The notes: a model not told the origin generated them from the sequence alone. DNA of 64,000 nt from NZ13-RE01 sp964612975 (GCA_964612975.1 CAZTGC010000001.1:248001-312000); one strand, 5' to 3'; counted from the first letter of the stretch, positions 51,059 through 59,687 are shown. Made by a program: numbers and translations.

Positions 51059-51893
51059 CTCTAAACTCCTCCCCTTCTTCTAAAAGTTTTAATGCCAGTT
51101 GCTCCTCTTCTTTATAAGTTTTTAATCTTAATAATAATTCATCAAAATTAACCAGATGGCCATCAAATTCGGGCCCATCTACACAGGTAAACATAGTTTT
51201 ATCCCCGATAGTTACTCTACATCCTCCACACATTCCCGTTCCATCCACCATAATAGGATTTAAGCTTACAATAGTCTTTATTCCGTAAGGTTTAGTCAAT
51301 TCTGAAATCACCTTCATCATTATTGTAGGTCCCACTGCCAAAATTCTTTCTACTTTTTTATCTAAATCTATTATACTCTTAAGAACATCAGAAACAAAAC
51401 CCTTATGACCTAAAGAACCATCATCAGTAGCTAAGTAAAGTTCATCACTTATTCTTTCTATTTCATTTCTAAAAATTAAATAATTTTTGCTCCTTGCACC
51501 AAGAATACTTATAACATAATTCCCTTTCTCTTTTAAAGCCTTCAATATGGGATATAATGCTGCAATTCCCACTCCACCTCCAACTCCTATGATAGTCCCA
51601 AAGTTTTCTATTTCTGAAGGATTGCCCAAAGGTCCCACTAAATCCACAATATTTTCTCCCTCTTTTAATTTCCCTAAAAGTTTTGTTGTCTTTCCAACTT
51701 CTTGGAATACAATAGTAATACTTCCTGTAGACAAATTAATATCTGCTATAGTTAAAGGAATCCTTTCCCCTTTCTCAGAGACTCTTAAAATTATAAATTG
51801 ACCTGGTTTTGCCTTTTGAGCAATCATAGGAGCATATACTTCAATAAGCTTTACTTCTGGAGCAAGTTCTATTTTTTTTAGTATCTTATACAA
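51045..51893 (-). CDS. nfnA: NfnA: ferredoxin-NADP reductase-like FAD/[2Fe-2S] subunit
   Basis: The 282-residue protein has the FAD-binding KPGQFIILRVSEKGERIPLT near 30-49, a NAD-binding IGVGGGVGIAALYPILKAL near 100-118, SLNPIMVDGTGMCGGCRVTI near 205-224 and the last cluster ligand in FTCVDGPEFDGH near 229. DGTGMCGGC plus the later Cys forms a [2Fe-2S] site as in dihydroorotate dehydrogenase electron-transfer subunits and NfnA. I place the start at TTG 51893, nine bases after AGGAGG; an in-frame TTG at 51911 would lie before that ribosome-binding site. It pairs with NfnB immediately downstream. Confidence 0.9.
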   Translation of the reverse strand: MYKILKKIELAPEVKLIEVYAPMIAQKAKPGQFIILRVSEKGERIPLTIADINLSTGSITIVFQEVGKTTKLLGKLKEGENIVDLVGPLGNPSEIENFGTIIGVGGGVGIAALYPILKALKEKGNYVISILGARSKNYLIFRNEIERISDELYLATDDGSLGHKGFVSDVLKSIIDLDKKVERILAVGPTIMMKVISELTKPYGIKTIVSLNPIMVDGTGMCGGCRVTIGDKTMFTCVDGPEFDGHLVNFDELLLRLKTYKEEEQLALKLLEEGEEFRVVSK

Positions 51894-51913
51894 ACCTATT
51901 TCCCTCCTCAAAA

Positions 51914-52606
51914 TTAAGTTTTTAATGTCGAAGGATCTGTTAATAAAATATTCTCGAAGAATATGAGATTAAGATGAATATTTTCAATTTCTATCTTTAA
52001 TATTTTGGGTGGCCTATTATATGAAAAAAGAAGAATAAATGAATAACTCTCCTTCGGCTTTAATATTTTATTTATAGGAAAAGGATCTAAACTTCCTTTT
52101 AGGATTTTGCTATAAATTTGATCATTATTTAATAAAGATTCACGATAATTTCCAACATTTTCAAGATAAAGTTTCATTTTACTTAGATCTAAATTTTTCT
52201 CTCCATGATTTTGAATTGTTATAAATAAAGGTAGAACCTTTTCGAATATCGGTGAATCAAATCTTGGATAATTTCTCAAACTCAAGAATATAACTTTTAT
52301 TGGGTAACTTGAATTATAGGTATAGTGAAAATTAAAGAAATTAGGATTTTTACTGTTTATAATATATCCTTCCAAATGAAGTTTTATTAGCTTTTCCTGA
52401 AATTGTAAATTATTATAAACCTGAAATAACTTGGTATAATAGTCCACTGCGATATTCCAAGGTATATAGTTTTTTTCTGGATTCTGCCAAAAAATACCTT
52501 CTTGTTCCTTAGCAATTTTTAATAATATATTTATATCCTCATTATTAATTGCTAAAGAAAAATTTATTGTACTAAAAAAAATTAATAAAAAAAAGAGGAA
52601 TTTCAT
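51914..52606 (-). CDS. Hypothetical secreted protein
   Basis: The 230-residue product has a signal peptide (MKFLFFLLIFFSTINFSLA) and then a helical region with INILLKIAKEQEGIFWQNPE near 27-46. The C-terminal half looks beta-rich (VLPLFITIQNHGEKNLDLSK near 129-148, PKESYSFILLFSYNRPPKIL near 187-206), like an immunoglobulin-type fold with conserved dual hydrophobic strands. I recognise no family. AGGAGGG lies eight bases before its ATG, 26 bases after tRNA-Ala. It ends two bases before the ribosome-binding site of nfnA, so it may be cotranscribed with the tRNAs and nfnAB. Confidence 0.65.
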   Translation of the reverse strand: MKFLFFLLIFFSTINFSLAINNEDINILLKIAKEQEGIFWQNPEKNYIPWNIAVDYYTKLFQVYNNLQFQEKLIKLHLEGYIINSKNPNFFNFHYTYNSSYPIKVIFLSLRNYPRFDSPIFEKVLPLFITIQNHGEKNLDLSKMKLYLENVGNYRESLLNNDQIYSKILKGSLDPFPINKILKPKESYSFILLFSYNRPPKILKIEIENIHLNLIFFENILLTDPSTLKT

Positions 52607-52632
52607 AAAATCCCTCCTAACTATTTTAGATC

Positions 52633-52707
52633 TGGTGGAGCTGGGGGGACTTGAACCCCCGACCTCTTCCGTGCCATGGAAGCGCGCTCCCTCTGCGCCA
52701 CAGCCCC
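52633..52707 (-). tRNA. tRNA-Ala (anticodon GGC)
   Basis: Minus-strand cloverleaf with acceptor GGGGCTG (52707-52701) and CAGCTCC (52643-52637), discriminator A and encoded CCA (52635-52633). The anticodon stem CTTCC/GGAAG encloses loop ATGGCAC, and the T-loop is GGTTCAAGTCC. Confidence 0.97.
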
Positions 52708-52713
52708 ACTTCT

Positions 52714-52789
52714 TGGAGGCGGCACCCGGACTCGAACCGGGGAATGGGAGATTTGCAATCTCCTGCCTTAGCCGCTTGGCGATGCCGCC
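52714..52789 (-). tRNA. tRNA-Cys (anticodon GCA)
   Basis: Minus-strand cloverleaf with acceptor GGCGGCA (52789-52783) and TGCCGCC (52724-52718), discriminator T and encoded CCA (52716-52714). The anticodon stem GGAGA/TCTCC encloses loop TTGCAAA, and the T-loop is GGTTCGAGTCC. It is six bases from tRNA-Ala. Confidence 0.97.
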
Positions 52790-52796
52790 TTTCCCA

Positions 52797-52871
52797 TGGA
52801 GCGGGTGACGGGATTTGAACCCGCGACCCTCGGCTTGGGAAGCCGATGCTCTACCCCTGAGCTACACCCGC
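52797..52871 (-). tRNA. tRNA-Gly (anticodon CCC)
   Basis: Minus-strand cloverleaf with acceptor GCGGGTG (52871-52865) and CACCCGC (52807-52801), discriminator T and encoded CCA (52799-52797). The anticodon stem TCGGC/GCCGA encloses loop TTCCCAA, and the T-loop is GGTTCAAATCC. It is the first tRNA of the Gly-Cys-Ala unit. Confidence 0.97.
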
Positions 52872-52893
52872 TTTCTATAAAATTTCTTTAGTT

Positions 52894-52922
52894 AGAATAG
52901 AATTTTTTTTAATTTTTGTCAA
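52894..52922 (-). promoter_or_regulatory. Promoter of the tRNA-Gly/Cys/Ala unit
   Basis: On the minus strand a perfect TTGACA (52922-52917) and TATTCT (52899-52894) are 17 bases apart, 22 bases upstream of tRNA-Gly. No terminator is seen after tRNA-Ala, so transcription may continue into the secreted-protein and nfnAB genes. Confidence 0.75.
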
Positions 52923-52982
52923 GGATAGAAGATTTTAAAGTTTTTATTAATAAACCCATCTAATAATATTCTTTGTAAAAGA

Positions 52983-53011
52983 TTGACAAATGAAAAAATA
53001 CTTATTATATT
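52983..53011 (+). promoter_or_regulatory. Promoter of the oligopeptide transporter operon
   Basis: A perfect TTGACA (52983-52988) and TATATT (53006-53011) are 17 bases apart. The start codon is 32 bases downstream, with GGAGGTGAT at 53029-53037 as ribosome-binding site. It is divergent from the tRNA promoter. Confidence 0.75.
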
Positions 53012-53043
53012 ACAATTAAAATTTTATTGGAGGTGATTAGTTT

Positions 53044-55158
53044 ATGTGGAGAATTTTTAAATCTCCAAAAATATCCCTCTTGTTCCTTCTCATAACTATC
53101 TTATCTATTCTTATTTTTCCATCATCTGCTCAACCAGTAAATATAAATCCCAATGGATGGCTTGATCAAATAGCATTTATCCCCGAAAAGGATAGAGCAA
53201 AGGCCTTAGAAATGCTAATAAAAGGAGATATAGATATTTACTTTAACAACTTTGATGATCCCCAACTTTTCAGAAGAATTAAAGAAGATCCTAACTTAAT
53301 TTATGGAACATCCTTCGGACTATATCTTGAATTAACCTTTAATCCAGTAATACCAACTTATAAAGATGGAAGACTTAATCCCTTTGCCACTGCAAAAATT
53401 AGAGAAGCAATGAATCTTATAATTGATAGAAGATATATTGTAGATGAAATTATGGGAGGACTTGCAGAGGTAAAACTTTTACCTCTTAATAAAGGATTCC
53501 CAGAATATGAGAGATATAAAGATACTATTGCAAAATTAGAAGATCTTTATAAATATAACTTTGAGAAGGGGAAGAGCATAATCACAGCAGAGCTAAGGAA
53601 AATGGGAGCAGAGCTTAGAGCTGAAAAATGGTATTATAAAGGAAAGCCAGTAGTTGTAAAATTCATTATAAGAACAGAGGATAGAAGAAAGATAATAGGA
53701 GATTATGTTTCTACTCAACTTGAGAAATTAGGATTCACTGTTGAAAGAATGTATAGGACCTCTCGAGAGGCATCTCCCCTTTGGATTAGAGGAGATCCCG
53801 CAGAAGGACAATGGGATCTTTATACAGGTGGATGGATAACAACGGTTCTTTCGAGAGATATGTCAGATAACTTCCAATTCTTCTATCTTCCTGATTCACC
53901 TATGTCCTATTCTCCTCTTTGGAGTGCCTATAAACCCGAGAAGGATTTTAGAGAGGTTGCAAATAAGCTTGCACAGAAACAGTTTAAGAGTGTTGCAGAA
54001 AGAAATATGCTTATGAGAAAAGCATTAGACCTTTGTCTCAAAGATTCTGTAAGGATCTTCTTAGTGGATCAACAGTCAGCATGGGCAAGAAGAAAGAATA
54101 TTGATACTGCAGTTGACTATGCGGGTGGTAATGCTGCAAGGATATGGCCGTATACTTTAAGAATCGTAGGAAGAGATGGAGGAAATGTTAAAGTATCAAT
54201 GTTAGAAGTAATCATTGATCCATGGAATATAGTAGCAGGATCCAACTGGATGTATGATACTGTATTATGGGAAGCAACCTTTGGTAGAAATTGGATCTAC
54301 CATCCATATACTGGACTCCCAATTCTTTTAGGGATTGAAGGTGTAGATCTTACTGTAAATGCAGAAGTTCCTACATTCCCAAATAAAGGTTCAGAGGGTT
54401 GGCTAAAGTTTAGAAAAGTCAAGGCAGTTTCTGTTCCTTCTGATGCATGGTATGGATGGGATGTAAAGAAACAAACTATGGTTACCGCAAGAGAAGCGGG
54501 AGTGAAGGAATCAAAAGTAAAAGTTGTAATAAACTATGGAAATGTTATAGGAAAGAAGAAATATCATGATGGAACTATTCAAAGCATTGCAGACTATTTA
54601 GTAGACTTCATCATAGGATTTGAAAGAGCAAGTAAAGATAGTAAAATTTACGATGAATCCTATGTTAATTATTTCAACTCCTGGAGAGAACAATTTGTTG
54701 CATGGAAAATAGTTAAAGAAAATCCATTGATAGTAGAATATTATACAAATTATGCAGAGCTTGATGCAGAGCTTACTGCATTATGGCCAACAACATCTGT
54801 ATTATTCCCATGGCATGCTCATGCTATTGGGATTAGAGCAGAAGAGGAAGGAAAACTTGCATTCTCACAAAGTAAAGCTCAAGAAAAGAATATAGAATGG
54901 ATGAACTATATTGGTGGACCAAGCTTAGCTGTATTAAAGGATATGCTTGAAAAATCTGAAAAGGATGCATATATCCCATTTAAGAACTTTGTTGGGAAAT
55001 ACGTATCAGAGAGTTTAGCAAAGGAAAGATATGTATCTTTGAAGAAGTGGCTTGATAGATATGGACACTTATGGGTGAGCAATGGTCCATACTATTTAGA
55101 AAAAGCAGATCTTACTGCCCATACTGCTCTCTTGAAGAATTCAAAACTTCTGAAATAA
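53044..55158 (+). CDS. Oligopeptide-type ABC importer, substrate-binding protein (family 5)
   Basis: The 704-residue protein has a signal peptide (about residues 1-29, ending S-S-A-Q) and the extracellular solute-binding family 5 fold. It has FATAKIREAMNLIIDRRYIV near 115-134, a typical binding-protein block. QWDLYTGGWITTVLSRD lies near 258, RNMLMRKALDLCLKDSVRIF near 320-339 and a late IRAEEEGKLAFSQSKAQE near 598. It is longer than the usual 500-600 residues. Such large forms occur with peptide or oligosaccharide importers of thermophiles; the cargo cannot be told. No lipobox Cys is visible. A strong terminator lies 15 bases after the stop, separating it from the permease genes. Confidence 0.88.
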   Translation: MWRIFKSPKISLLFLLITILSILIFPSSAQPVNINPNGWLDQIAFIPEKDRAKALEMLIKGDIDIYFNNFDDPQLFRRIKEDPNLIYGTSFGLYLELTFNPVIPTYKDGRLNPFATAKIREAMNLIIDRRYIVDEIMGGLAEVKLLPLNKGFPEYERYKDTIAKLEDLYKYNFEKGKSIITAELRKMGAELRAEKWYYKGKPVVVKFIIRTEDRRKIIGDYVSTQLEKLGFTVERMYRTSREASPLWIRGDPAEGQWDLYTGGWITTVLSRDMSDNFQFFYLPDSPMSYSPLWSAYKPEKDFREVANKLAQKQFKSVAERNMLMRKALDLCLKDSVRIFLVDQQSAWARRKNIDTAVDYAGGNAARIWPYTLRIVGRDGGNVKVSMLEVIIDPWNIVAGSNWMYDTVLWEATFGRNWIYHPYTGLPILLGIEGVDLTVNAEVPTFPNKGSEGWLKFRKVKAVSVPSDAWYGWDVKKQTMVTAREAGVKESKVKVVINYGNVIGKKKYHDGTIQSIADYLVDFIIGFERASKDSKIYDESYVNYFNSWREQFVAWKIVKENPLIVEYYTNYAELDAELTALWPTTSVLFPWHAHAIGIRAEEEGKLAFSQSKAQEKNIEWMNYIGGPSLAVLKDMLEKSEKDAYIPFKNFVGKYVSESLAKERYVSLKKWLDRYGHLWVSNGPYYLEKADLTAHTALLKNSKLLK

Positions 55159-55173
55159 GAAGAATTTAACTTT

Positions 55174-55209
55174 CCCCAGGGAGGGAGTTTCCTCCCTGGG
55201 GTTTTTTTT
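55174..55209 (+). terminator. Intrinsic terminator between binding-protein and permease genes
   Basis: An 11-base-pair stem (CCCCAGGGAGG, 55174-55184, with its complement at 55191-55201) and a six-base loop are followed by eight Ts. Partial read-through would give much binding protein and less permease and ATPase, a common arrangement for binding-protein operons. Confidence 0.93.
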
Positions 55210-55255
55210 GGTAAAATAAAATTTATAAAATATTTTTAGAAGGAGGTAGATTCCT

Positions 55256-56314
55256 ATAAGTGGATTAATAAAAATTTTAAGGTATTTTTTAAGAAGAATT
55301 GCAGTTTTATTTATTACTGTAGCAATTGCTGTTTATCTTACTATTGTGATTGCAAATGCAGGAGGATATATAGATAAGATTATAGAATCAGAGATTAGAA
55401 TGAATGTAGCTATGATGATAAAGGAAGATCCTACCCTTCAGGGATATACTGAGGAACAAAAATTAAAACTTATGGAGTCAATAGTAAAAACTCAATTGAG
55501 AATGAAGGGATTAGATAAGCCTTTCTTAATAAGAAGTATATATCACTTAAAAAATGCCCTCACTTTAGATTTAGGGACTGCAATGTGGATGACCAGTGAT
55601 GGTGGATCAATGAAAGTTAAAAATATTATTCTTGAAAGGCTTCCTCTTACAATACTTCTCTTTACCACAGCTACAGTTTTAATATTCTTTATAGACCTAT
55701 ACCTTGGACTTAAACTTTCTCAAAAATATGGATCCTTCTTAGATAAATTAATTGTCTATCTTTCCCCATTATCAACAATTCCAGGTTGGTTTTATGGAAT
55801 TTTTCTACTTTTAATCTTTTATTCCTGGCTTCATATTCTTCCCCATGGGGGATTTATGGATTTTCCACCGCCTCCTACCCTTATAGGAAAAATTTTAAGT
55901 GTTATTAGACATATGATTTTACCTTTATCAGCTTGGCTTATATCCTCAATTTTTGTAGGAACATATAGTCAGAGAAACTTTTTCTTGATTTATTCTACAG
56001 AAGATTATGTTGAAGTAGCAAGGGCAAAGGGGCTTTCTCCTAAGGATGTTGAAAGAAAATATATACTTCGTCCAGCCCTCCCCCCTATAATTACAAGTTT
56101 TGCTTTATCAGTAATCTCCTCTTGGATGGGCGCTATAATAACAGAGCGTATTTTCAGTTGGCCGGGATTAGGAATGGTCCTTTCTCAGGCCATTGGAATG
56201 TTTGATGCTCCTGTAATCATAGGAGTAACGGTAATATATGCCTACCTCTTAGCTGGAACAGTCTTATTATTAGATTTTATTTATGCTATTATAGATCCAA
56301 GAGTAAGAATATGA
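55256..56314 (+). CDS. Oligopeptide-type ABC importer, permease 1 (DppB-like; non-standard start)
   Basis: The DppB-type permease has six membrane helices, with GWFYGIFLLLIFYSW near 180, the coupling motif EDYVEVARAKGLSPKDVERK near 246-265 and GLGMVLSQAIGMFDAPVIIG near 303-322. The usual N-terminal LRYFLRRIAVLFI helix is encoded from about 55277, well upstream of the first GTG (55346). The frame is open back to a stop at 55247-55249, with no ATG, GTG or TTG. AGGAGG (55241-55246) fits initiation at ATA 55256 (nine-base spacing) or ATT 55250. The start shown is a best guess. A 60-residue loop after helix 1 is longer than in ordinary DppB. Confidence 0.85.
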   Translation: MSGLIKILRYFLRRIAVLFITVAIAVYLTIVIANAGGYIDKIIESEIRMNVAMMIKEDPTLQGYTEEQKLKLMESIVKTQLRMKGLDKPFLIRSIYHLKNALTLDLGTAMWMTSDGGSMKVKNIILERLPLTILLFTTATVLIFFIDLYLGLKLSQKYGSFLDKLIVYLSPLSTIPGWFYGIFLLLIFYSWLHILPHGGFMDFPPPPTLIGKILSVIRHMILPLSAWLISSIFVGTYSQRNFFLIYSTEDYVEVARAKGLSPKDVERKYILRPALPPIITSFALSVISSWMGAIITERIFSWPGLGMVLSQAIGMFDAPVIIGVTVIYAYLLAGTVLLLDFIYAIIDPRVRI

Positions 56315-56324
56315 GGTGAGAAGG

Positions 56325-57707
56325 ATGAATGAAGAACTTTCTGTCTATAGCTTAAAGGGTATTTTTAAAGAAATTTTAAGATACAAAACAGGTATATTTT
56401 CTCTTATTATTTTTGCATTTTTCATTATTTTAATAATCTATGCTATTATTGCAATCCCTTATGATAAAACAGTTTCTTTATGGAATAATAGTCAAGCATG
56501 GTTAAAATATCCGAGAAATGCAGTCCCCGTCTGGTGGGGTTTCTTAACTGGGAAAAATCTTCCTCGAAATATCTACCTTTCTAATAAAGAGTCCTTAAAT
56601 CTAATTTCTCAAAATCCAAAAAAAATAGAATTAAGTTATTCTCTTAATTATAATTATGGCGATTTTCCTACCGAATTCAATATATTTTTCAAGAATAAAT
56701 ATAAAGATGAGCCTCCAATTTTAAGAATATTTTGGGAAAAGCCCAATAAAGATAAAATATTTTTGGTGGAACGTCAATTAAGAAGTGAAGAGGATGCTTT
56801 ATATTTAGGAAATGAAACTTCTATAGAAGATAAACTCAAAGAGTATCTAAGATCTAAATTAGAGTATTATCCCCCCTATCCCGTCACTGTAATGAGAGGA
56901 CTTTTTGTGGATACATCTGGCAATTTAAATATTGAAAGGGGAGAATATAAGTTATATATCGAAGTAGAATTAAAGGATAAAGATGATACCATAACTGCAG
57001 AGCCCATAATATATGGAAAGGTACATGGTATAGCAGGTACTGACCATCTAAGAAGACCTTTAGAATTAGCTCTCCTTTGGGGAACCCCTATTGACCTTGC
57101 CTTTGGATTAGGAGCAGCTATAAGTATAACCCTTTTACATTTAATTTTAGCAACCATTAGTGGCTGGTTTGGAGGAAAAGTAGATTCATTTATCCAGAGA
57201 CTAACAGAAATATATATGGTGCTTCCCTTTCTTCCTCTTATGATTATGATATCTTTATTTTATAAGCTTACTATTTGGAAGCTTCTTTTTGTCCTTATAT
57301 TCTTAAGTTTGTTTGGTTCTGGGGTAAAAACCCAAAGAGCTTTAGTTCTTCAGGTAAAGACTTTACCATATATTGAGGCTGCAAAGGCATATGGTGCCAG
57401 TAATTGGCGAATTGTATTTTTATATATTATTCCTAAAATTCTTCCCCCTGTAATTCCAGGTCTCATAATATCAATACCAGCATATGTATTTTTAGAAGCA
57501 ATCCTATCCCTTTTTGGAGTTCTTGATCCCACCCAACCCACATGGGGAAGAATTATAGAAGATGCCTTCCTAAATGGAGCCTTATATAAAGGATATTACT
57601 ATTGGGTCTTAGAGCCATCCTTTCTCCTAATATTAACAGCAATATCCTTTGCCCTGTTAGGTTTTGTAATAGATAGAATTGTAAATCCAAGATTAAAGGA
57701 GATATAG
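56325..57707 (+). CDS. Oligopeptide-type ABC importer, permease 2 (DppC-like, with large insert)
   Basis: The 460-residue permease has an N-terminal cytoplasmic part and helix 1 near 22-42. It then carries about 200 extracytoplasmic residues that normal DppC proteins (about 300 residues) lack. After GTDHLRRPLELALLWGTPID near 239-258 the usual five helices follow, with YIEAAKAYGASNWRIVFLYI near 349-368 as the ATPase-coupling loop and EAILSLFGVLDPTQPTWGRI near 391-410. I choose the ATG at 56325 because GAGGTGAG precedes it; an upstream GTG overlaps that site. It starts ten bases after permease 1 and is followed by the two ATPases. Confidence 0.88.
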   Translation: MNEELSVYSLKGIFKEILRYKTGIFSLIIFAFFIILIIYAIIAIPYDKTVSLWNNSQAWLKYPRNAVPVWWGFLTGKNLPRNIYLSNKESLNLISQNPKKIELSYSLNYNYGDFPTEFNIFFKNKYKDEPPILRIFWEKPNKDKIFLVERQLRSEEDALYLGNETSIEDKLKEYLRSKLEYYPPYPVTVMRGLFVDTSGNLNIERGEYKLYIEVELKDKDDTITAEPIIYGKVHGIAGTDHLRRPLELALLWGTPIDLAFGLGAAISITLLHLILATISGWFGGKVDSFIQRLTEIYMVLPFLPLMIMISLFYKLTIWKLLFVLIFLSLFGSGVKTQRALVLQVKTLPYIEAAKAYGASNWRIVFLYIIPKILPPVIPGLIISIPAYVFLEAILSLFGVLDPTQPTWGRIIEDAFLNGALYKGYYYWVLEPSFLLILTAISFALLGFVIDRIVNPRLKEI

Positions 57708-57718
57708 GAGTGGAAAAG

Positions 57719-58687
57719 ATGAATGAAGTAATTTTAAAACTTAAAAATTTTAGCCTTTCTTATAAAACAGGAAAGGGAGTTTTAGAGGCAGTAAAAAACA
57801 CAAATTTTGAGTTAAAAAAAGGAGAAACCTTAGCAATTGTTGGAGAGTCAGGTTGTGGAAAAAGCTCCTTAGCAAGAGGAATTATGCGTCTTTTTCCAAG
57901 AAATTTGGAAAAAGTCTCTGGTGAGATTTATCTAAATGGGGAAGAGACTTTATCTTTAGATGAAGAAAGTTATAGAAAAAATATTCTATGGAGCAAAATA
58001 TCAATGGTATTTCAGGGAGCAATGAACTCTCTAAATCCTGTATTGAAGGTAGTATATCAAGTGGCAGAACCATTAATAGTTCATATGAAAGTAGATAAGG
58101 AAACCGCATTTAAAAGAGCTAAGGAAATGCTAAGTTTAGTTGGAATTTCAGAGTCCTTTGCAGAAAGATATCCCTTTGAACTTTCTGGAGGTATGAAACA
58201 AAGAGTGGTTATTTCAATGGCTTTAATAACTAATCCTCAAATTGTTATGCTCGATGAGCCAACTTCTGCATTGGATATTATAACCCAAGCCAATATCATG
58301 AACCTTCTTAAGGTCCTTAAAAAGGAGTTTAATTTAAGCTATATTTTTATAACTCATGATATAGCAACAGCAAGTGAACTTGCAGATAGAGTAGCAGTAA
58401 TGTATGCAGGAGAAATTGTGGAGATAAGTCCTGTAGAGTCTTTCTACTATAAACCAGCTCATGGTTACACTATGATGCTTCTTAATAGTGTGCCCACCTT
58501 AAGAATAGACAAAAAATTAAGATCTATACCTGGGACCCCTCCAAGTCTTATCTCTCCTCCAAAAGCATGTAGATTTCATCCTCGATGTCAATATGTAATG
58601 GATATATGCAAGATTAAAGAACCACCAATGTTTAAGAAAGCTGAAGAACATTTTGCAAAATGTTATATAGGTGAGAGCCATGAATAA
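57719..58687 (+). CDS. oppD: Oligopeptide-type ABC importer, ATPase 1 (OppD/DppD-like)
   Basis: The 322-residue ATPase has Walker A IVGESGCGKSSLARGIM near 40-56, the Q-loop ISMVFQGAMNSLNPVLKVVY near 95-114 and the signature LSGGMKQRVVISMAL near 155. Walker B is IVMLDEPTSALDIITQ near 178, followed by the H-loop ITHDIATASELADRVAVMYA near 213-232. The C-terminal oligopeptide-transport cysteine cluster includes CRFHPRCQYVMDIC near 285, typical of OppD/DppD and an iron-sulfur site in some. The ATG follows AGGAG by eight bases. It overlaps the next ATPase by eight bases. Confidence 0.93.
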   Translation: MNEVILKLKNFSLSYKTGKGVLEAVKNTNFELKKGETLAIVGESGCGKSSLARGIMRLFPRNLEKVSGEIYLNGEETLSLDEESYRKNILWSKISMVFQGAMNSLNPVLKVVYQVAEPLIVHMKVDKETAFKRAKEMLSLVGISESFAERYPFELSGGMKQRVVISMALITNPQIVMLDEPTSALDIITQANIMNLLKVLKKEFNLSYIFITHDIATASELADRVAVMYAGEIVEISPVESFYYKPAHGYTMMLLNSVPTLRIDKKLRSIPGTPPSLISPPKACRFHPRCQYVMDICKIKEPPMFKKAEEHFAKCYIGESHE

Positions 58688-59660
58688 TAATGAAGTCTTA
58701 TTAAAGGTTGAAAATTTAAGGGTATGGTTTGAAATTAAGAAAAGATTACTATCCCAGCCCCTTTATGTAAGGGCAGTAGATGGAGTAAACTTTGAACTAA
58801 AAAGGGGAGAATCCATTTCCCTTGTAGGAGAAAGTGGTAGTGGTAAGACTACCCTTGGCAAGACAATTATAAAATTATATGAAACTACTTCTGGGAAAAT
58901 TTATTTTGATGGAAGGGATATAACCAATTTAGACTCTAAAGATTTAAAATGGTATAGAAGGGAAACAGGACTTGTACAGCAGGATCCCTTTGGAGCATTA
59001 CCTCCTCATTTTACAGTTTATAGAATTCTTGAAGAACCTTTACTTATTCATAAAATAGGAACAACTGAAGAAAGAAGAGAAAGAATATTTAAAGCTTTAG
59101 AAGATGTAAGGTTGACCCCTGTGGAAGATTTTTCTTCCAAATATCCCCATATGCTTTCTGGTGGACAGATGCAAAGGGTTGTTATTGCAAGAGCTTTAAT
59201 CATGAGTCCAAAACTTGTGATAGCAGATGAGCCTGTATCTATGCTTGATGCATCTGTTAGAATTGAAATTTTAGACCTTCTTAAAGAATTACAAGATAAA
59301 TTCCATATGAGCCTTATATATATAACCCATGATTTAGCAACTGTAAGAATGTTCTCCAATTGGATATTTATAATGTATGCAGGGAATATTGTGGAAAGAG
59401 CAGGTACCAATGAACTCTTGAATAATCCCTTACATCCATATACAAAGGCTCTCCTTTCTGCAATTCCAGATCCAGATCCTGAAAATAGAAAGAAATTAAG
59501 AGAAGTTCCCCCAGGAGAACCTCCAAACTTAATAAATCCTCCTTCGGGATGTAGATTTGCTCCAAGATGTCAGTATGCAATGGAAATTTGTAATACAGAA
59601 CCTCCAGAAGTAGAAGTACAATCTAAGCATTGGGTAAAATGTTGGCTATTTAATAAATAA
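58680..59660 (+). CDS. oppF: Oligopeptide-type ABC importer, ATPase 2 (OppF/DppF-like)
   Basis: The 326-residue ATPase has Walker A LVGESGSGKTTLGKTIIKLY near 46-65, the Q-loop GLVQQDPFGALPPHFTVYRI near 95-114 and the signature LSGGQMQRVVIARAL near 158. Walker B is LVIADEPVSMLDASVR near 179, followed by the H-loop ITHDLATVRMFSNWIFIMYA near 215-234. The oligopeptide C-terminus with PPGEPPNLINPPSGCRFAPR near 279-298 carries the cysteine cluster. It is the last gene of the transporter operon and is followed at once by a terminator. The ATG at 58680 has AGGTGAG ahead of it and is preferred to a GTG nine bases upstream. Confidence 0.93.
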   Translation: MNNNEVLLKVENLRVWFEIKKRLLSQPLYVRAVDGVNFELKRGESISLVGESGSGKTTLGKTIIKLYETTSGKIYFDGRDITNLDSKDLKWYRRETGLVQQDPFGALPPHFTVYRILEEPLLIHKIGTTEERRERIFKALEDVRLTPVEDFSSKYPHMLSGGQMQRVVIARALIMSPKLVIADEPVSMLDASVRIEILDLLKELQDKFHMSLIYITHDLATVRMFSNWIFIMYAGNIVERAGTNELLNNPLHPYTKALLSAIPDPDPENRKKLREVPPGEPPNLINPPSGCRFAPRCQYAMEICNTEPPEVEVQSKHWVKCWLFNK

Positions 59661-59687
59661 AGGGAGAGATTAAGTCTCTCCCTTTTT
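59660..59687. terminator. Bidirectional intrinsic terminator
   Basis: A ten-base-pair stem (AAGGGAGAGA with TCTCTCCCTT, 59660-59669 and 59675-59684) and five-base loop, flanked by A and T runs, sits between the convergent oppF and TrpR-like genes. It also forms the last codons of the latter. Confidence 0.85.

Noticed and set aside
51894..51911. TTG start of nfnA at 51911
   Set aside because: The codons that follow are the ribosome-binding site itself (AGGAGG); the TTG at 51893 is correctly spaced.
59048..59410. 120-codon antisense frame opposite oppF
   Set aside because: It mirrors the conserved ATPase motifs of oppF; no independent signals.
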